A stretch of 64,000 nucleotides of DNA from Hetaerina americana (taxonomy: Eukaryota > Arthropoda > Insecta > Odonata > Calopterygidae): NCBI GenBank assembly GCA_022747635.1, contig JAKTNV010000005.1, forward strand, positions 35,192,336-35,256,335, read 5' to 3'. How positions within the stretch are numbered: the stretch's first letter is position 1; the number at the start of each line of letters is the position of its first letter. The position numbers and the translations under genes are program-made. The notes below the pieces were generated by a model. That model was not told the origin of the DNA and searched no databases. It was given only the letters and a program-made list of their open reading frames with translations. Positions 37,341 to 49,969 of this stretch are shown here, piece by piece.

Positions 37341-38093
37341 CGAGGGTCATCCGGAAAGTAGTACCCGTTCGTGAAATAAAGACACAAAAGTAAATATTAA
37401 CAAACATAAAAAATTTTATTTGAAAGAGGATACTTTAAACTACTTCTCAACATAATCTCCAAGCAAATTAAGGCATTTGTCATAACGTGTGACAAGTTTC
37501 TGTAGTCCTGCTGCATAGTCCTTCGCCGCCAGCTCATTGAGATACGCGAGGGACCCATCTTGCACAAATTTTTGCATAATGCAGATGGTGTTTAACAATT
37601 TCATGAACAATTGTTCGAGAAACATTGGGAAAATGCTCACAGATGTCATCAATTGTGACGCGCCGATCGTTCCTCACGAATTCGTCAACTGAGCTCACCA
37701 GTTGGTCTGTAATGACAGACGGTCTCTCCGAACGCTCATCGTCGTGTGTGTTCCCCCTCCCCATGTTGAAGTTGCGACACCACCGCCGAACAGACGACTC
37801 GTCCATTACATTGTCTCCATACACCTCCTTTAATTGGCGATGAATATCACATGGGCGAACGTTTCTTGCATTGAGGAATTTAATCACTGCCCTCACTTCA
37901 CAACTGGCGGCGTTCTCAATTTTTTTAAACATTGTAAACAATCACAGAAACAACACAGGCAATGCTAGCGTCACGCAACTTGGCTCAGAGAAGGCAGACA
38001 AGCCACTGAAGCTATCTGACCTCGTCCAGCGGCTACTCGCGTCGTCAGCACTTCATGCGGCACGAACGGGTACTACTTTCCGGATGACCCTCG
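37341..38093 (-). mobile_element. mariner element 3 (753 bp), non-autonomous, copy B
   Basis: The same element as at 7340-8092, on the minus strand. It has the same length, the same terminal inverted repeats (37341-37373 and 38061-38093), and TA on both sides (37339-37340, 38094-38095). The leader, both termini and both translated frames matched copy A wherever I compared them. Because the internal deletion is shared exactly, the deletion predates the spread of both copies. Confidence 0.96.
37440..37932 (-). pseudogene. mariner transposase remnant, catalytic core deleted (copy B)
   Basis: This encodes the same N-terminal helix-turn-helix polypeptide (start ATG at 37930-37932, frame ending at 37534) and the same out-of-frame C-terminal tail (to 37440) as copy A, with no residue difference in either frame. 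The second and third catalytic Asp motifs are absent. Keeping the same 130-residue open frame in both copies most simply reflects recent copying, not selection. Confidence 0.93.
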
Positions 38094-38095
38094 TA

Positions 38096-39785
38096 TTTAT
38101 ATCGCAATACAATAGTGTTTCCGCGATTTCATAAATGGTGCGATTTCTTGGTGACTACTGTACGAGGACAATTAGGTAGACACCAGCAATTTAGAGCTGA
38201 ATGCTCAAGACTTCTGATTCGCGCATAATTATTTAGAGTTAATAGAGAAGAAGGTTGGGAAGTTTTTTAATTTACTACGCCATTACTGATTTAATTTGTA
38301 TTTCCCTTTGATATTGACAAGTAATACCATTTCGGACTTCTAACGATCATCATATTACTTATAAGGTCGCTCTAAACGATTCCACAATACGTGTATGTAT
38401 TACCATTAATGTCATCACCAGGTTCGCACAGTAAGGGCAACATGGTATATTCTTGCAAAAAGATTTTAATTAGTCTACGCTCAAAGAAGCAATGAAGTTC
38501 ATGGTAATTACGTTATCTGACCATTTATATGCTATTCCTTTTGGTATCCAATCTTGCTCTTTTCTTCTTTATTCTTTCACCCTCAGTTTACGAAAGCATT
38601 GACAATATATTCCATTATATTAAATGGGGTCTAAATTACCTGAAGATTCAGAAATGCCAGAAAATGTTTCACATATTTAAGAATGAATGATAAAGCCAAT
38701 GCGGATTGAATTTTTTAGAATTTTTATCTACAAAAGAAACATTGATTACATATTCAAGCAGTGAATATTATGCTTGGTGTACATATAAAAACTGACTCGT
38801 ATTTAGGCACTTTAAGAGGGTTTTTAGCTCTGAGATTGGGTATAAACATTATTAGCGAACCAGACAAATGTAAGATCTATATTCAGAATGACCTGATTAC
38901 GTTTCGATGAGAGGATCTTTGTAAACTTTCTAATTACAATGGTCTATGAGATTTCAGTAAAAAAGATTTTTACGAGAGCACCCCTAAACAAGCCGTTTAC
39001 ATACATGAGAGTAAGATGTTTTTTTTTTGTGCGCGTTTGGTAAAACTGCCTTCTTTCTTAGTCCCAAAATACCATCTCCTAATTAAACTTTTTTAATGCA
39101 AAAAATAAGAGTAAATTAGCTCTGATAATTCTATTATCTGAAAATTTAATTAGGTCCTTTTTCTGTATCAAGTATGTGTTTTTGGACCCTTCTACGCTTT
39201 CAGAAAAATTTAGTTATGCAGTGTAGTTTGTCTACTTCATAGAAGCATACGCAGAATGGCTCAAGAGTTTTCATCCTGTAGAAGGTTATCCATCTCTAAA
39301 GTTATAATTTGACATTTAAGATTTCATTGATTGAATTAATTACTTGAACGTTTCCTACTTGCCATAATTACCGTCGCCAGATGTGACTATGTAAAGCACT
39401 ACTGTTTATCAGGTACTACTATTTATCGGAAATTGATAAAGACAGGAAAAGAAGTGAAATAAAGTAAACACAAAACTTTCTAAAAATATTCTGATATTCT
39501 TCGTTACAACATGTAATGTATAAAGAAGCTGATGTTTGACCGTTTGATTGATGCAATAATACTAGATCACGTCGTGACATGATGCAGTGGTTCAAATCTC
39601 GCAGAAAGCTCAGTTCTGCCGAAATTATACTACATAACAAAGTGACCTTGGTTAAAATAGAGAGGACGATTCAATTTTCTTACTTAATTAAAAGCATTGC
39701 AAAGGATTGAGTTTTCGGGCATAGTACCAAAGATTACGCCAAATATTGAACTAATTTAATATCTTTTTCAGGTATCACAAATGAG
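38096..39785. other. AT-rich DNA, no gene seen
   Basis: No recognised feature. An isolated B-box-like GGTTCAAATCTC near 39590-39601 lacks a convincing A box. Confidence 0.5.
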
Positions 39786-39839
39786 TACGAGGTGTGCACA
39801 ATAAATTCCTGGAATCTGAGTTATTTGGAATGAATTTCA

Positions 39840-40084
39840 TTTAATTGTTTAAATCAATGTAATCCCCTTCATACTAGTCCCCATTATTTTTTATGCACTC
39901 ATGCTAGCAGTTTTTCCAATCCTCAAAACACTTCTGGAACTCGAATCTTTGTTACAGCTTTTAGCTCTCTCAACGACGCGTTTTTAATCTCATCTACAAG
40001 TATGCTTATAAAACTACGGCTATTTGTGGTTTTCTTTATTTTTGAGAACAGAAAGAGCGATCATACGGGAGAATCTCTGGTGAA
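39840..40084 (-). pseudogene. mariner transposase fragment, third-Asp region and C-terminus
   Basis: Starting at the LINE junction, the minus strand reads YSP-like sequence, then SLFLFSKIKKTTNSRSF, DEIKNASLRELKAVTK and, after a stop, a decayed W-K-C region near the C-terminus. One frameshift lies between the YSP block and the LFLFSKIKK block. It continues the fragment at 40690-40890 across the inserted LINE. Confidence 0.75.
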
Positions 40085-40085
40085 T

Positions 40086-40690
40086 ATCTACATCTACATC
40101 TACATCAATACCCTGAAATCCACCAAAAAGGTGTGTGGCAGGGGGTGCAGCACCAGGAGGAAAGGGTAAGGGATGAGGGGGTTAGGGTTTTTCAAATGGA
40201 TGGGGAAAGGTAAGGGGAACCTGCATAAAAAAATATATAAATATAATCGTATAACCCTGCGCAGTCGCTACCTTGTAGGTTAATTCTTATTATGTCGAGC
40301 CGGCTTCTGGGGGATTTCGATTACAAGAATTCTGGTCTCTTATTGTTCTCGGAAAAAATGACCATTTATATCTGTCTGTCCTGCAGTCAATCTCTCTTAT
40401 CTTACATTCGTGATCCCTCCGCCCGTAATACGTTGGGGTTCGTATTATGTTCTTGATGTCATCGGAAAAGGACCCATCTTTAAATGTTTTTAATAAGTTT
40501 AATCTATATTGTAAACGCCGCTGTGTAAGGGAATCCCAGCCTAAATTTTCTAGCAAAGTAGTTACGCTACTGCGTTGGTCATAACAATTTTTGACAAATC
40601 TAGCCCCCCTCCGCTGAACTCGATCCAATTGCGAAATTAAATTTATCCCTTGAGGATCCCATATACTGGTAGCATACTAGTAGTAATAGC
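40086..40690 (-). mobile_element. 5'-truncated LINE inserted in mariner
   Basis: About 605 bp on the minus strand. It has the end of a LINE reverse-transcriptase ORF, a 3' UTR of about 200 bp, and a terminal (GATGTA)3 tail at 40086-40106. Lower-strand tails of short tandem repeats are typical of CR1/Jockey-like LINEs, and 5' truncation is the usual outcome of target-primed reverse transcription. The UTR block reading TGGATTTCAGGGTATTGATG next to the tail is the kind of 3' end seen in arthropod LINEs. Confidence 0.85.
40290..40685 (-). pseudogene. LINE reverse transcriptase, C-terminal end
   Basis: The frame reads ATSIWDP...LDRVQRRGARFVKN, then SVTTLLENLGWDSLTQRR, and ends SFFPRTIRDQNSCNRNPPEA. 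This is the conserved post-palm C-terminal region of non-LTR reverse transcriptases of the CR1/Jockey group (the E-x-V-Q-R-R-A-A-R-F and F-F-P-R-T-I-x-x-W-N motifs). The W of the last motif is Q here. The frame is open for about 130 residues, with a stop just upstream of ATSIWDP. The palm and endonuclease domains were lost by truncation. Confidence 0.9.
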
Positions 40691-40890
40691 TGGGACATCA
40701 TTGCAGTAATGTTTCTGACCAAAAAATCTCGAGCAAGCAGTGAATCACACACACACGCTCGTGCATAATCGTTGTGCAAAAGCCATGAATTGTTTCACCA
40801 CGAATACCGGCGTTTTCTTCGCATCGCTCCTGACAAACGGTGTTGAACTTGTTAGCAGTACTCATTGTTGATATTTTGACCTTGTGGCAG
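40690..40890 (-). pseudogene. mariner transposase fragment, second-Asp region
   Basis: In the frame reading NNSWLLHNDYARACVCDSLL, then RDFLVRNITAMMSQ, the sequence matches the mariner block that normally reads HHDNAPAH...L(V)R(E/D)FLAKN...MPQ. The catalytic Asp is present as HNDY. In-frame stops precede it. The segment ends at the LINE junction near 40690. Confidence 0.75.
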
Positions 40891-40999
40891 GAACTCATGA
40901 TGCATTATGCACATTGCGGAATTAAAACATTCCCGTTACTTTTTTAACACACATCGCTTTTGCAAAATTGGCCTCAGACCTGATTATTTTTATTGGCTT

Positions 41000-42050
41000 T
41001 CTCATCCCTCTTGCTCTAATGTGATTCGCCTCTATTTTAATACGTCATTCTTCCTGTGAAATTTTCAAAACGCGCTTTAATGCTAGTGAAAATCTCAACT
41101 CCACGTCCATTTTACCAGAGAAAGTGTGTAATTGTTTCAAGCGGAGAGGCGACCGCGTTGTGTGCAGACTGGAGCTGACATTTGTTTCTTCGCGCTGCTC
41201 GAGTAAGTAAAAAACCATCTGTATTGCAACTACTGTCATTTTAAAATAGAAATGAGAGGTGCCATATTTTTAAATAAGGATTTTTGAGGTATTTCATGGA
41301 TTATTCAAGCATAATATAACGCGAGAAAGCATACCACTACGATCATTGACGCCCGGAGCTGTAAGACACAATTGCTTGCTATAAGAAAACACCATTTACC
41401 AATTATCTTTGAAACTCTAATATATTTTTGGATGTCAATCCTCTATTTAGGAATATTACCTGACGGCCACACACCAATCAATCATAAATTATCTACAGAC
41501 ACTTTTCCCCGCTCAAGGAAAAAGTCAAATAACTTCATATATGTGCCCGACGTTTATTATACTTCGAATCGAATGGATTTTTAAAATAGGAATTCTTTTG
41601 ATGCGAAGGTATTTAAAGCTAAGAACATGGGTTCTTCCGGGCGCAATTTTACAACGGGAAGGGTGTCGCTCGTCAATCAAGATCATTAAATAAAAACTGA
41701 GAGAGCTATTTCCTGCTGTGTACCCCGAGAATGACGAAGCCACATTTTTACTCCTACGTGTAGAGCGGATGAATAATATTTTCCACCCTCTTCCTTGAAC
41801 GAGGTACTATTTTACGAGCACATGAAAACGCATACCTACAAGTTTAAAAGCATTTTAACGGGATGCCTCTCACGGGTCCCCTTTATCGACGTTCCCGTAA
41901 TTTCAGCGGCGTATCTCCTCGGGAAAGGTAATTAACGCACCAAGATTCAGACGGGTGGCTTGATCGCCGCTCGAGATTTCCCCGCAAACGTGAATTCACT
42001 CATGAATTTCGCAGTTGAAGCAAATTGTAAGACAAACGAAAAATTATTCT
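41000..42050. other. no gene confidently seen
   Basis: The 64-codon minus frame at 41045-41239 sits where the 5' part of the split mariner would be expected, but I could not match it to a mariner N-terminus. The rest is unremarkable AT-rich DNA. Confidence 0.4.
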
Positions 42051-42059
42051 CCGGTTGCT

Positions 42060-42640
42060 GGGACCATCAATGGAGCAAGCGGAAACGATTCCTCGAGTGA
42101 AACTCTTGTTTCCCCCACCATCCACCTCCGCCGCCGTCCGTGTCCACCGTATTAAAAACCGAAGCGAATCGCCCGCTGGGGGTGGGGGTGGGGAGGAAAG
42201 AGGAGGGCGTGTGAAATGGAAATCTTGCCTCCCCACTTGCTCCTTCTCTCTCGTCGTCTCTAAACGGGGCTGTTCGCGTAAGGACGCCGGCTTGGGAGAA
42301 GCGGTTAGGACGGGGGCAAGGGTGTTGGTGCGTTCGGGGAGACACGAGAGTATTATGCAGGGGTTGGAAGGGCAAGGACACTCGCGGGGTAATGAAATTA
42401 AAAAAAAAAGTTTCGGCGAGCGTGGGTGCGAGGGGGGAAACCAGTCCCTTCATCAGTGTTCCCTCATCTGGACTCCTCCTCAAACGCGACAACAATCTTT
42501 CCCAGTTTAACGCCGTCTCCTACCCCACGCATTCCCTCATCCTCCGCTTGCACCTCCCCCTCTTTCTCCTCATACCGCATTCTGACTGCTCCCGTCATTG
42601 ACCCTCGGTCTATTGTTAACTTTGCGGCCAAGCCCCAGCG
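42060..42640. other. GC/CpG-rich patch with G-run cluster
   Basis: CpG-rich sequence with alternating C-rich and G-rich tracts. At 42178-42207 the + strand has GGGGGTGGGGGTGGGG followed by more G runs, a near-G-quadruplex. Open frames of 140-150 codons on both strands overlap each other and show no domain. Confidence 0.55.
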
Positions 42641-42649
42641 TACAACCTA

Positions 42650-45600
42650 TTTGGGTTTAAAAGTTGGTTGAGACCTCGAATGCCGACTTGAGGTCACTGG
42701 GCTTGGATCTCCGGGACACCCATAGACATCCATTACTGTTTTTGTGGTACATTGCCTGCCATGGAACTATCTGGAAAATCGTGAAGTGGCAATACAGTCA
42801 TGACTATTGATTAATTGATATAAAGCACTGCAAGGATAATAACAAACATCACCCAAAGCATTTAAAGCATTCTCATCTATTCCTAGTTGCTACCGTATAC
42901 AATGTACGAGTATCGTACAAGTATCGTGTACAGTATTATTGTTCTTATACCTACTATAAATTAGGAAAAAATTGAGCCTCAGCGTAGATATAATTTCTTT
43001 ATGTGTAACCTATTGGAACTACTTAATTATTAATAATATGCGACACATTTATTTCCACATAGGTAGCAAGACTGACTGTGGAGTAAGATGATAGGTAGAA
43101 TTGAACACTTCTTGTTCATAAAAATAGGTTCCAAAGGTAAATTGAAAATTTTGACAGGACGTCAAATTCCGGTAGTAAAATGTTGACCAAGTACACGGTA
43201 ATCGTTAAATGCACTAACATGAACAAAAATAAAAACGAATGAAACGCAAAGATTAGATTTAAATTATACCGTGGGATCCTGTTAAAGGACACTTGTCTTT
43301 GTATCGTTCTGGCATATCAGTATGAATTACTTTACTAATATTTCGTAGAAGTACGCGCAGATACTTTTTATGTCATATCTACATAGTAGCGTAACATCCG
43401 TCTATCCAATTATCATTTTCTTCAATGAATTTTTCAAACAATTGTTGAAGTCACTTTCCTTAACTGACGAAAATGGAAGGGGATAAATGGATTCTACGGG
43501 GGACTTTATTTTTTGGAAGCCATCGTAGACCGTGGATGATATGTTACTGACAAAAAAAATCTGGACATCTCCTTATCTTAATAACTGATAGAGTCGTTTT
43601 TAGTCCTTAATCACGCCATTCGTCAATGGAGGGCGGAGAGACCGCGAAAGTTCCAGCCATAATAAGAATTGGCTTCCTACATGGGTACATACTTATGCCC
43701 ACATTACTATGAACTTAACTCATTTTACAAGTTTTAAGTGTTCTCTCATTTTAATTAAGAGGAAATTCCCTTCAATTGAAGTCACTGAAATAATAAGTTG
43801 TAAAATAGGTAGTCAGTTTCACAACAAAGAAGATTTTTTTAAATGTTTTCGTGTGGTGACAAACAAACAAGCCGGTAGGGATGAGATTTTCAATCACAGG
43901 GGCAAATGATAGGCCGCTAGCAATTGGGGCACAGCTTCCTCCTGAATATATGTATTTGCGTCAGAAATACTAAACACACCTAATGGGGCAAAGAAAGACG
44001 TTACTATATCATCACATTGGATTGTCTAAATACCTTCAAAGTACATAACAAATGGAGAAATGTCTAAACTAATCAAGCGTCATGAGCAGAAGAAATACCA
44101 TTTAAAACATAATACACAGATAAATTTCATGAATAAACATTTTATAAACCATCCTCAAGTCTACTGCAGAATAAAGAACGGATAATAGAAATTTCCCACT
44201 AGGTGAAATCTACTATTCGTTCTTTATTATGTTTTATTCCACCTCATCACGCCTAAAACTCAATTTGTTATGCCGTGGAAGTTTCAGTAGGTGGAAAATG
44301 GAAATTACCTTTGATAATGGAAATCGTTCTTTTATAACAAAAGCGGTTGTAAAGAAGCTCCGGGTGATTAGAGAGAAATATTCTTCAACTCAGAAATGTC
44401 GTCGAAAAGTCTTAACAAATGCTATTTTTAAGGTATTATTACCTTTTCTTGGCATTTAAAATATCAAAAAGCCCCAACCAACCCGGATTCCTGCAAAGCA
44501 CCTAAGAGAAGCTCAGTACCCTTTCACTTACCATGCTATCATATAATTGCCGTTAGAAAACAGTGGTAAAGTTGTAATGAAACAGTACAGTCGGAGTAAA
44601 TTACTTCATAGCCTTATTCATTCACTTCGAGATAAATTTATCTGTAATTTTAGCTTTCTCATACGTATAACTCGTTCCCTTAAATCGTTCTAACTTCAAC
44701 TCTGCACGTCCATTCACGACAAAATTTGTGTACACCGAACGTCATAAGGTAAACTCTCGTCATGTTTCAGTCAAAGCTTTCGTCAATCCTAAGGAAGTTA
44801 AAATAATTAAAAATGAATGAAAATTCTAAATCAATTAAAATTATTTCATTAAATTTTAGGACCTGAAGATAAAAGGACTTGAAGTGTTGCTAATAAGAAT
44901 GACATTCCATTAAATCCATGCAGTAATACAAAAGTGTAATGCGATGGGAAATCGAAAAAGATGTTTCGTACCAGTTATATCACATTAAAAATATGCACAA
45001 TGCAAACCATTGTAACTAATCGAATATGCTAATTAAATATTCATTCAGAGATCAAATATATTCCTAGAAATATAATACAACAATTGAGGTGTAAAGAGAT
45101 GTATCACAAAGTTAGCATGATCCCTGCGGGTATTTAATTATATCTATCTTTAAATTAAATCAATTCCATTCTAATGTATCGAGCAATTTGGCTAAAATTT
45201 GATAAGGTAGGTAAAACAAAGTTCATCATTTTTTCGCAAAATTAAATGACACGATAAGACAGGAATGGGAGGTACGAAAATAACTTTCACTGAATTCGAT
45301 TTGGTTAATTTCTGAGGACAGATTTAATAAATGGCTCGGTTTATTTGGCATTATTCAATATGATGACGAGATGGTATCAACTATTTCTCAGAAAGTTCAA
45401 CTTATAATTTCGTCGCCAGATTGACTTCAATTACTTAAATAACAGTTAAAATTATTTCGAGGGCATGCATTAAAGAGATAAATTTTCGATAGGCTGTAGG
45501 CATCAGTAACCATTACTTTGGAAAGTGTAACTGATGAACTGATGGAAATGGAATTCCTGCCAATGGAATCCAATAAGAGTGGGAATACATTGGATATAGT

Positions 45601-46735
45601 GGATTAATACTGCTGTTTACAGCTATTTATTTTTATTGTAGTGGGAATTGTACATGAATGAAGTGGGCAAGAAATTGCACAATTTAAAAAAAGGGAAAAA
45701 AGTTATCGCAAGACCCAGAATGATCATGGCATCAGCTGCGTGACCCGATGTTCTCTCTAAAACGGCTGTTACCATGTCATATTGCGAAATAACCTTTGAG
45801 AGGCAGTTATTGGATCCATATTGCTGGCGAGTAGAATTCCGCGACGCATCGATGAATTACATTCTGTGACTGCAGTAATGTAAGCTTCACGCATCAGTTA
45901 ATTTGAAAGCACTCGAAGAAATGAATGCTTATTTTTATAGATAAATAAATATGTTACCTATTTGAACCAACTTCATGACAGTAATACCTTAGTTTTTCAA
46001 CGGTGCATTCTATTTGAATATTTGTATGCTATAATAGTCATAGAAACTGTATTTCGACTGACATTATGCCATGCCATGGTGATCAAAGGTTAAGTTGTAC
46101 CAAGTCGCATAGATGTTTGAAGTTTTGAAGCTCTGTGCGTTCGTGTCGCCAACGGTATTTGCAATCTTTCCTACAGCATACAAGAGGTGTTCACATTTTA
46201 CTATCTTAAATTTTTGTCCTTATAGGTAAACATCATAGTAGACAGAAAAGTCTGCACAGATTTTATTTTTATTACGGTTTTCGATGAAACTTTCACCATC
46301 CGTCCTTTGGTCATAAGTTAAAAAATGAATTAAATACCTATTTCTTGGTTTTACTTCAAATTCTATTTTATCATTTAAATTTTCGTATATCTGCTTCGCG
46401 AGTCTATAACTACGTATATGCGAGTACCATGGAGCATTGCCATTTCCCTGGACGTTGAAAGGACAATTGAACAATACAGAATGATAAAAAATTATAATTC
46501 TCAACTCCTAAATACTTGGGAGGAGGAAGCTCTTGTTAATCTCCTTCCGTTCTTCCACCCACACAACCCACTCACCGTGGGCCATATCGCTGTGACTTGG
46601 AAGAGAGAGAGTAAAAAGGGAAGATCCGAAAGTACTCACCCTTCCACGCGAATGGCTCCTGCAGAATCTTACACACGCTACAAGCACACACACACACACA
46701 CACCGTCCCTTCCGCGAAAAAAATACGAATCGAGA
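42650..46735. other. AT-rich DNA with an imperfect palindrome, no gene seen
   Basis: About 4 kb. At 44170-44228 a 24-26-bp imperfect inverted repeat (AATAAAGAACG...GAAATTTC against GAAATC...CGTTCTTTATT) with a 9-base centre could be a MITE relic. A (CA)n run of about 17 bp lies near 46685-46702. Nothing else was recognised. Confidence 0.5.
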
Positions 46736-46739
46736 GTGG

Positions 46740-47220
46740 AGGAGGAGGTATGAGGAGGCGAGGCGGGATCATTGATCCTGTTTTTGCGAGGGAGACTAAT
46801 CGCGGGGTGGGTTGTCAGGGGGTCGGGAGGAGGAGGAAGGCCCGCCTGCAAGAAGCGGGCAGCGCCGGAAGGAAACGGAGATCATCCAACGCCGCCGCCC
46901 GTGGGTGTTCGCTGCCTCTCCCACTACGTCCGCGTCGGGCGGGCGGGCCAGTACCCTCAGTCCCTCTGGTTCCGACGCCGCCTCGGGCCTTGCCTCGTGT
47001 CCTCCCTCGAAACCCTCCCCTAAAAGGGGGGGCCCGAGGGGAACAATGGCAGGGATTGTACTGCGAAGCCGAGACCTAGACCCTCCTCGCCCGCCCTCGG
47101 GGGAGGTCCCTTCGCCGTCGGACAAGGCGAGGCTCGGGGGGAGGATCGATTCGCACCGTTTCCCCCCGACGATTTTATGCCGTTCGCCGGATGAAGGGGT
47201 CCCGATTTGAGGACTCAACT
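46740..47220. other. strongly GC/CpG-rich patch
   Basis: This appears to be the most CpG-dense patch in the window, with small hairpin-forming stretches (for example around 47018-47040 and 47105-47135). Long frames are open on all of several strands and frames. The 140-codon minus frame and the 132-codon plus frame overlap over almost their whole length, so neither is a credible gene. Confidence 0.6.
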
Positions 47221-47229
47221 CCTGACAGC

Positions 47230-49140
47230 CTGCCTCGACCGATGGCTCCGAAGGATTTGCATTAAATTGGTAGCTTGAACGGTTTCGATGTCGTTCAAGG
47301 GAGTGATTGGAGCCCGATCAAGTCGGTCTGGATCTAATCAATGACTTAATTTCAGAGATTTTTAATCAATTTTCTCATCACGGTCAAAGGAGGCGGCAGC
47401 CAATAGTAAACCATTGATTTACCAGTAACACAAATGTAAGCTAGGGTGGACCAACATTTCTCGAATTTTTATTTTTTGAAACTTCATTAACCTCTTAAGT
47501 TAATTGTTTTCCTATTGAGGGAATAATATTCATACCATCTTTGGAGTACATCATGAATATTAAATTCATGATCCAGGAGACCCGAAGTTAAATTTTATAA
47601 GGAGTGTCAATGTTTTCTTACGTCGCTAATTCAGTAATGATTGTAATTATTATATCTATCACTATTTACACTGCTCTTCTTCCTTAATATCTGCATGTTT
47701 TGGGACGTTACAGAAATTCCTCAATCCTAAATGATCACACTGAAATAAACGAAAGAAAACTATCATCCTGCACAAAAAAAAACAACCCTTGTTCTGCCCA
47801 TTCAATATTAGGACAGATAAATAAACAATAACACAGCTCAAGGCGTAACATAGTGGAAATCCTTTATGATGAAAAAAGAAACTTGACTTTTCCATTTCAA
47901 ATAGTTTTGTTTACGGCCTTGGCTTCGTTACAGCGTAGAATTAGAATATGCCTTAAGATGATATATTATAACGAAACCTAAGTCGTTAACTATTTTGTGT
48001 GGAAAAATTTCTCCTTTCACCATCGGGACAGATCCTCTGCCTTTATCTGTCCTGATTTTAATAATCGTTCTCGCAGCTATTTCTCAATATACCTTAATCT
48101 CTGTTTGTTAGATATTAGGTCAGAATGTAAGATTACCCTAGCGGATACTTTTTTACTGCTGGATGTATAATTTTGCCCAGTAACAAATTATTCGAAAATC
48201 ATTTCAACAATAATACAGAATGATAAAATTCAGGGGCTCTAAGACTACCAATTTGTCTCCATCAGAATACCTTTTCCTACAATCTTCGATAATTTGAAAC
48301 CATCAAAGTTTTACGTTTTATTTTTTTTTAATTAATTGGCCATGGGTGACGTGAGAACAACTAATCTCCCAGCAATTTCATTGATCACAGGCAGAGATAA
48401 GCAAGGCAAATTGTATGTTTCATGACCAGCCCGGAATTCCATTAGCAATTCATGTAAATGCATCAGTAATGCATTACATCACATGAAAAGCTAATTTAAA
48501 CTTATCCAAAAAAATCCAATTATTGCACCGGACAAAAATTTATTGAACTATTATTAAAAATTATTCTGAACAGGATATAGTCCTTTCCAATTTCTATGTG
48601 TGTACTTAGTGAGCACTTTTAATTTTCATGGTATTGAATGCGTCCGATATGCTTTCTTGTAAGCATAAATAATATCTTACATGCAATAGAAAATTTGGAC
48701 AGGAGAATTTTCTGCCACAAATTCGGAAGAAGCTTTTCCATTTATGCCAACAGTATGTTTAATCTGTTCATATCAATTAGAAAGTACTCTTTGTAGTATT
48801 AAGTTGCTCGTCACACCACATCATATAGCATAGCAGCAACGCCAGATCCAAACATGGCACGTAATACGCTTGTATAATTTGTGGCCGCCATCACGTCAGT
48901 AAAACCACGTGGCGTTCCTCGCTGGTTAGAGGAGTTTAAGACCCACATCAATCTACTATATTCGCACAAGCATAACCTTAAGTTTGCCGATACTCTAAAG
49001 TATATGCCATGTGATTCCATTCAGCAGGACCTCCGGCCGAACTCAGCGGAATCGGATACCAGAGAACTTGATCGATCTTTTGAGTCCGATCTCTCGAATG
49101 GAACCATTCTAGCAAACGATCTCGACCAATTAAATGGAAT
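47230..49140. other. AT-rich DNA, no gene recognised
   Basis: One 89-codon + frame (48881-49150) has a protein-like residue mix, but an unrelated minus frame overlaps it and neither belongs to a family I know. Otherwise nothing. Confidence 0.45.
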
Positions 49141-49159
49141 CGATTTTTAGCCAAGAACC

Positions 49160-49960
49160 AAGCGTCTCCGTCCGCGGGAGAGGATGAATCCGAGATAAGG
49201 CGAGGTGGACTTGTGGCCGTAATGACTTGGAGAGAGGCACTTTAACGGTGGGCATGATTGCGTGGAACGGGAAGAAACGTGGACGGGAGAAGAAAGCCAC
49301 CTCACTGCCGCCGCGCGATTCGCCCACCGCGGCAAACGCAGACCCCATCAGGGCCCACGCAAACACACGGGGGAGAGAAAGATGTGAGCGAGGACCCCTT
49401 ACGCTGGGGCCACAGCCATTCGGGATCCTCGCACACTCCTACGCGACCACCGCGGTGGCCGACGGGTAAATTGGGTGTGGGGAGGGGGAAGGTGGGACAG
49501 AAAAAGAGAGTAGGCGGAGGTGTGGCCACGGGTACGTGCTTAAAAAAAGTCGTCGCCGGTTTGGAAGGGTATCGGGATGTGGAACCCGAAAGATGGTCGA
49601 TAAAAAAGGCGAAGAGTGAGAGAGAGAAAGGAAGGTTCCTCTCTCCATCGCTTACGGTCGTCGGACACGCGCTTGCAGTGTAAACTTGCGTGGGATCCGA
49701 CTAGGTGGGGCGCCTTATTAAGAGGGGAGATATCCGGGGGACGGTTGGGAAGAGCTGGCGGGCTGGATGAAAGGGTATGCCGGGAAACTGGTGTGCTCCG
49801 GAGCTCTTTTGAGCGTTGATCGGATTCGTGTGGGACGCGCGCACTTACTGACTCCTTTCGAGTTGTTCCGGACGTTCTTACGCCTTCTTCTCCCGTTCTC
49901 TCGATGCGAATGAGATTCGGTAGTTGTCCTATTTGGACGTCCGAGGTCATTTCTCGAAGA
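49160..49960. other. large GC/CpG-rich patch
   Basis: About 800 bp of GC-rich, CpG-rich DNA with many overlapping open frames (up to 141 codons on each strand). Composition explains the openness. No domain, splice-bounded exon or RNA gene was recognised. Confidence 0.55.
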
Positions 49961-49969
49961 AGGCGAATT

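Larger units (their letters stand above)
39788..40990 (-). mobile_element. degenerate mariner, split by a LINE
   Basis: The 3' terminus is at 39788 (TA, then CGAGGTGTGCACAATAAATTC). On the minus strand the transposase can be followed in two blocks. One at about 40690-40980 holds HHEF- and LLHNDYARA-like sequence (second Asp region). The other, about 39830-40085, holds YSPEILPYD-like, LFLFSKIKK and DEIKNASLRELKA sequence (third Asp region and C-terminus). A LINE interrupts it between the two. Several stops and frame changes show it is old. The 5' terminal repeat and the DNA-binding domain were not found, so the upper limit is approximate. Confidence 0.8.

Noticed and set aside
41045..41239. 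64-codon minus frame as the N-terminus of the split mariner
   Set aside because: The position is suggestive, but I could not match helix-turn-helix residues or a start typical of mariner.
46796..47218. 140-codon minus frame and 132-codon plus frame; also considered as rRNA expansion-segment-like DNA
   Set aside because: The frames overlap almost completely. I could not match any conserved rRNA core block, and GC richness alone gives the appearance.
48881..49150. 89-codon + frame with protein-like composition
   Set aside because: No family recognised, an overlapping minus frame is also open, and no splice or promoter context supports it.
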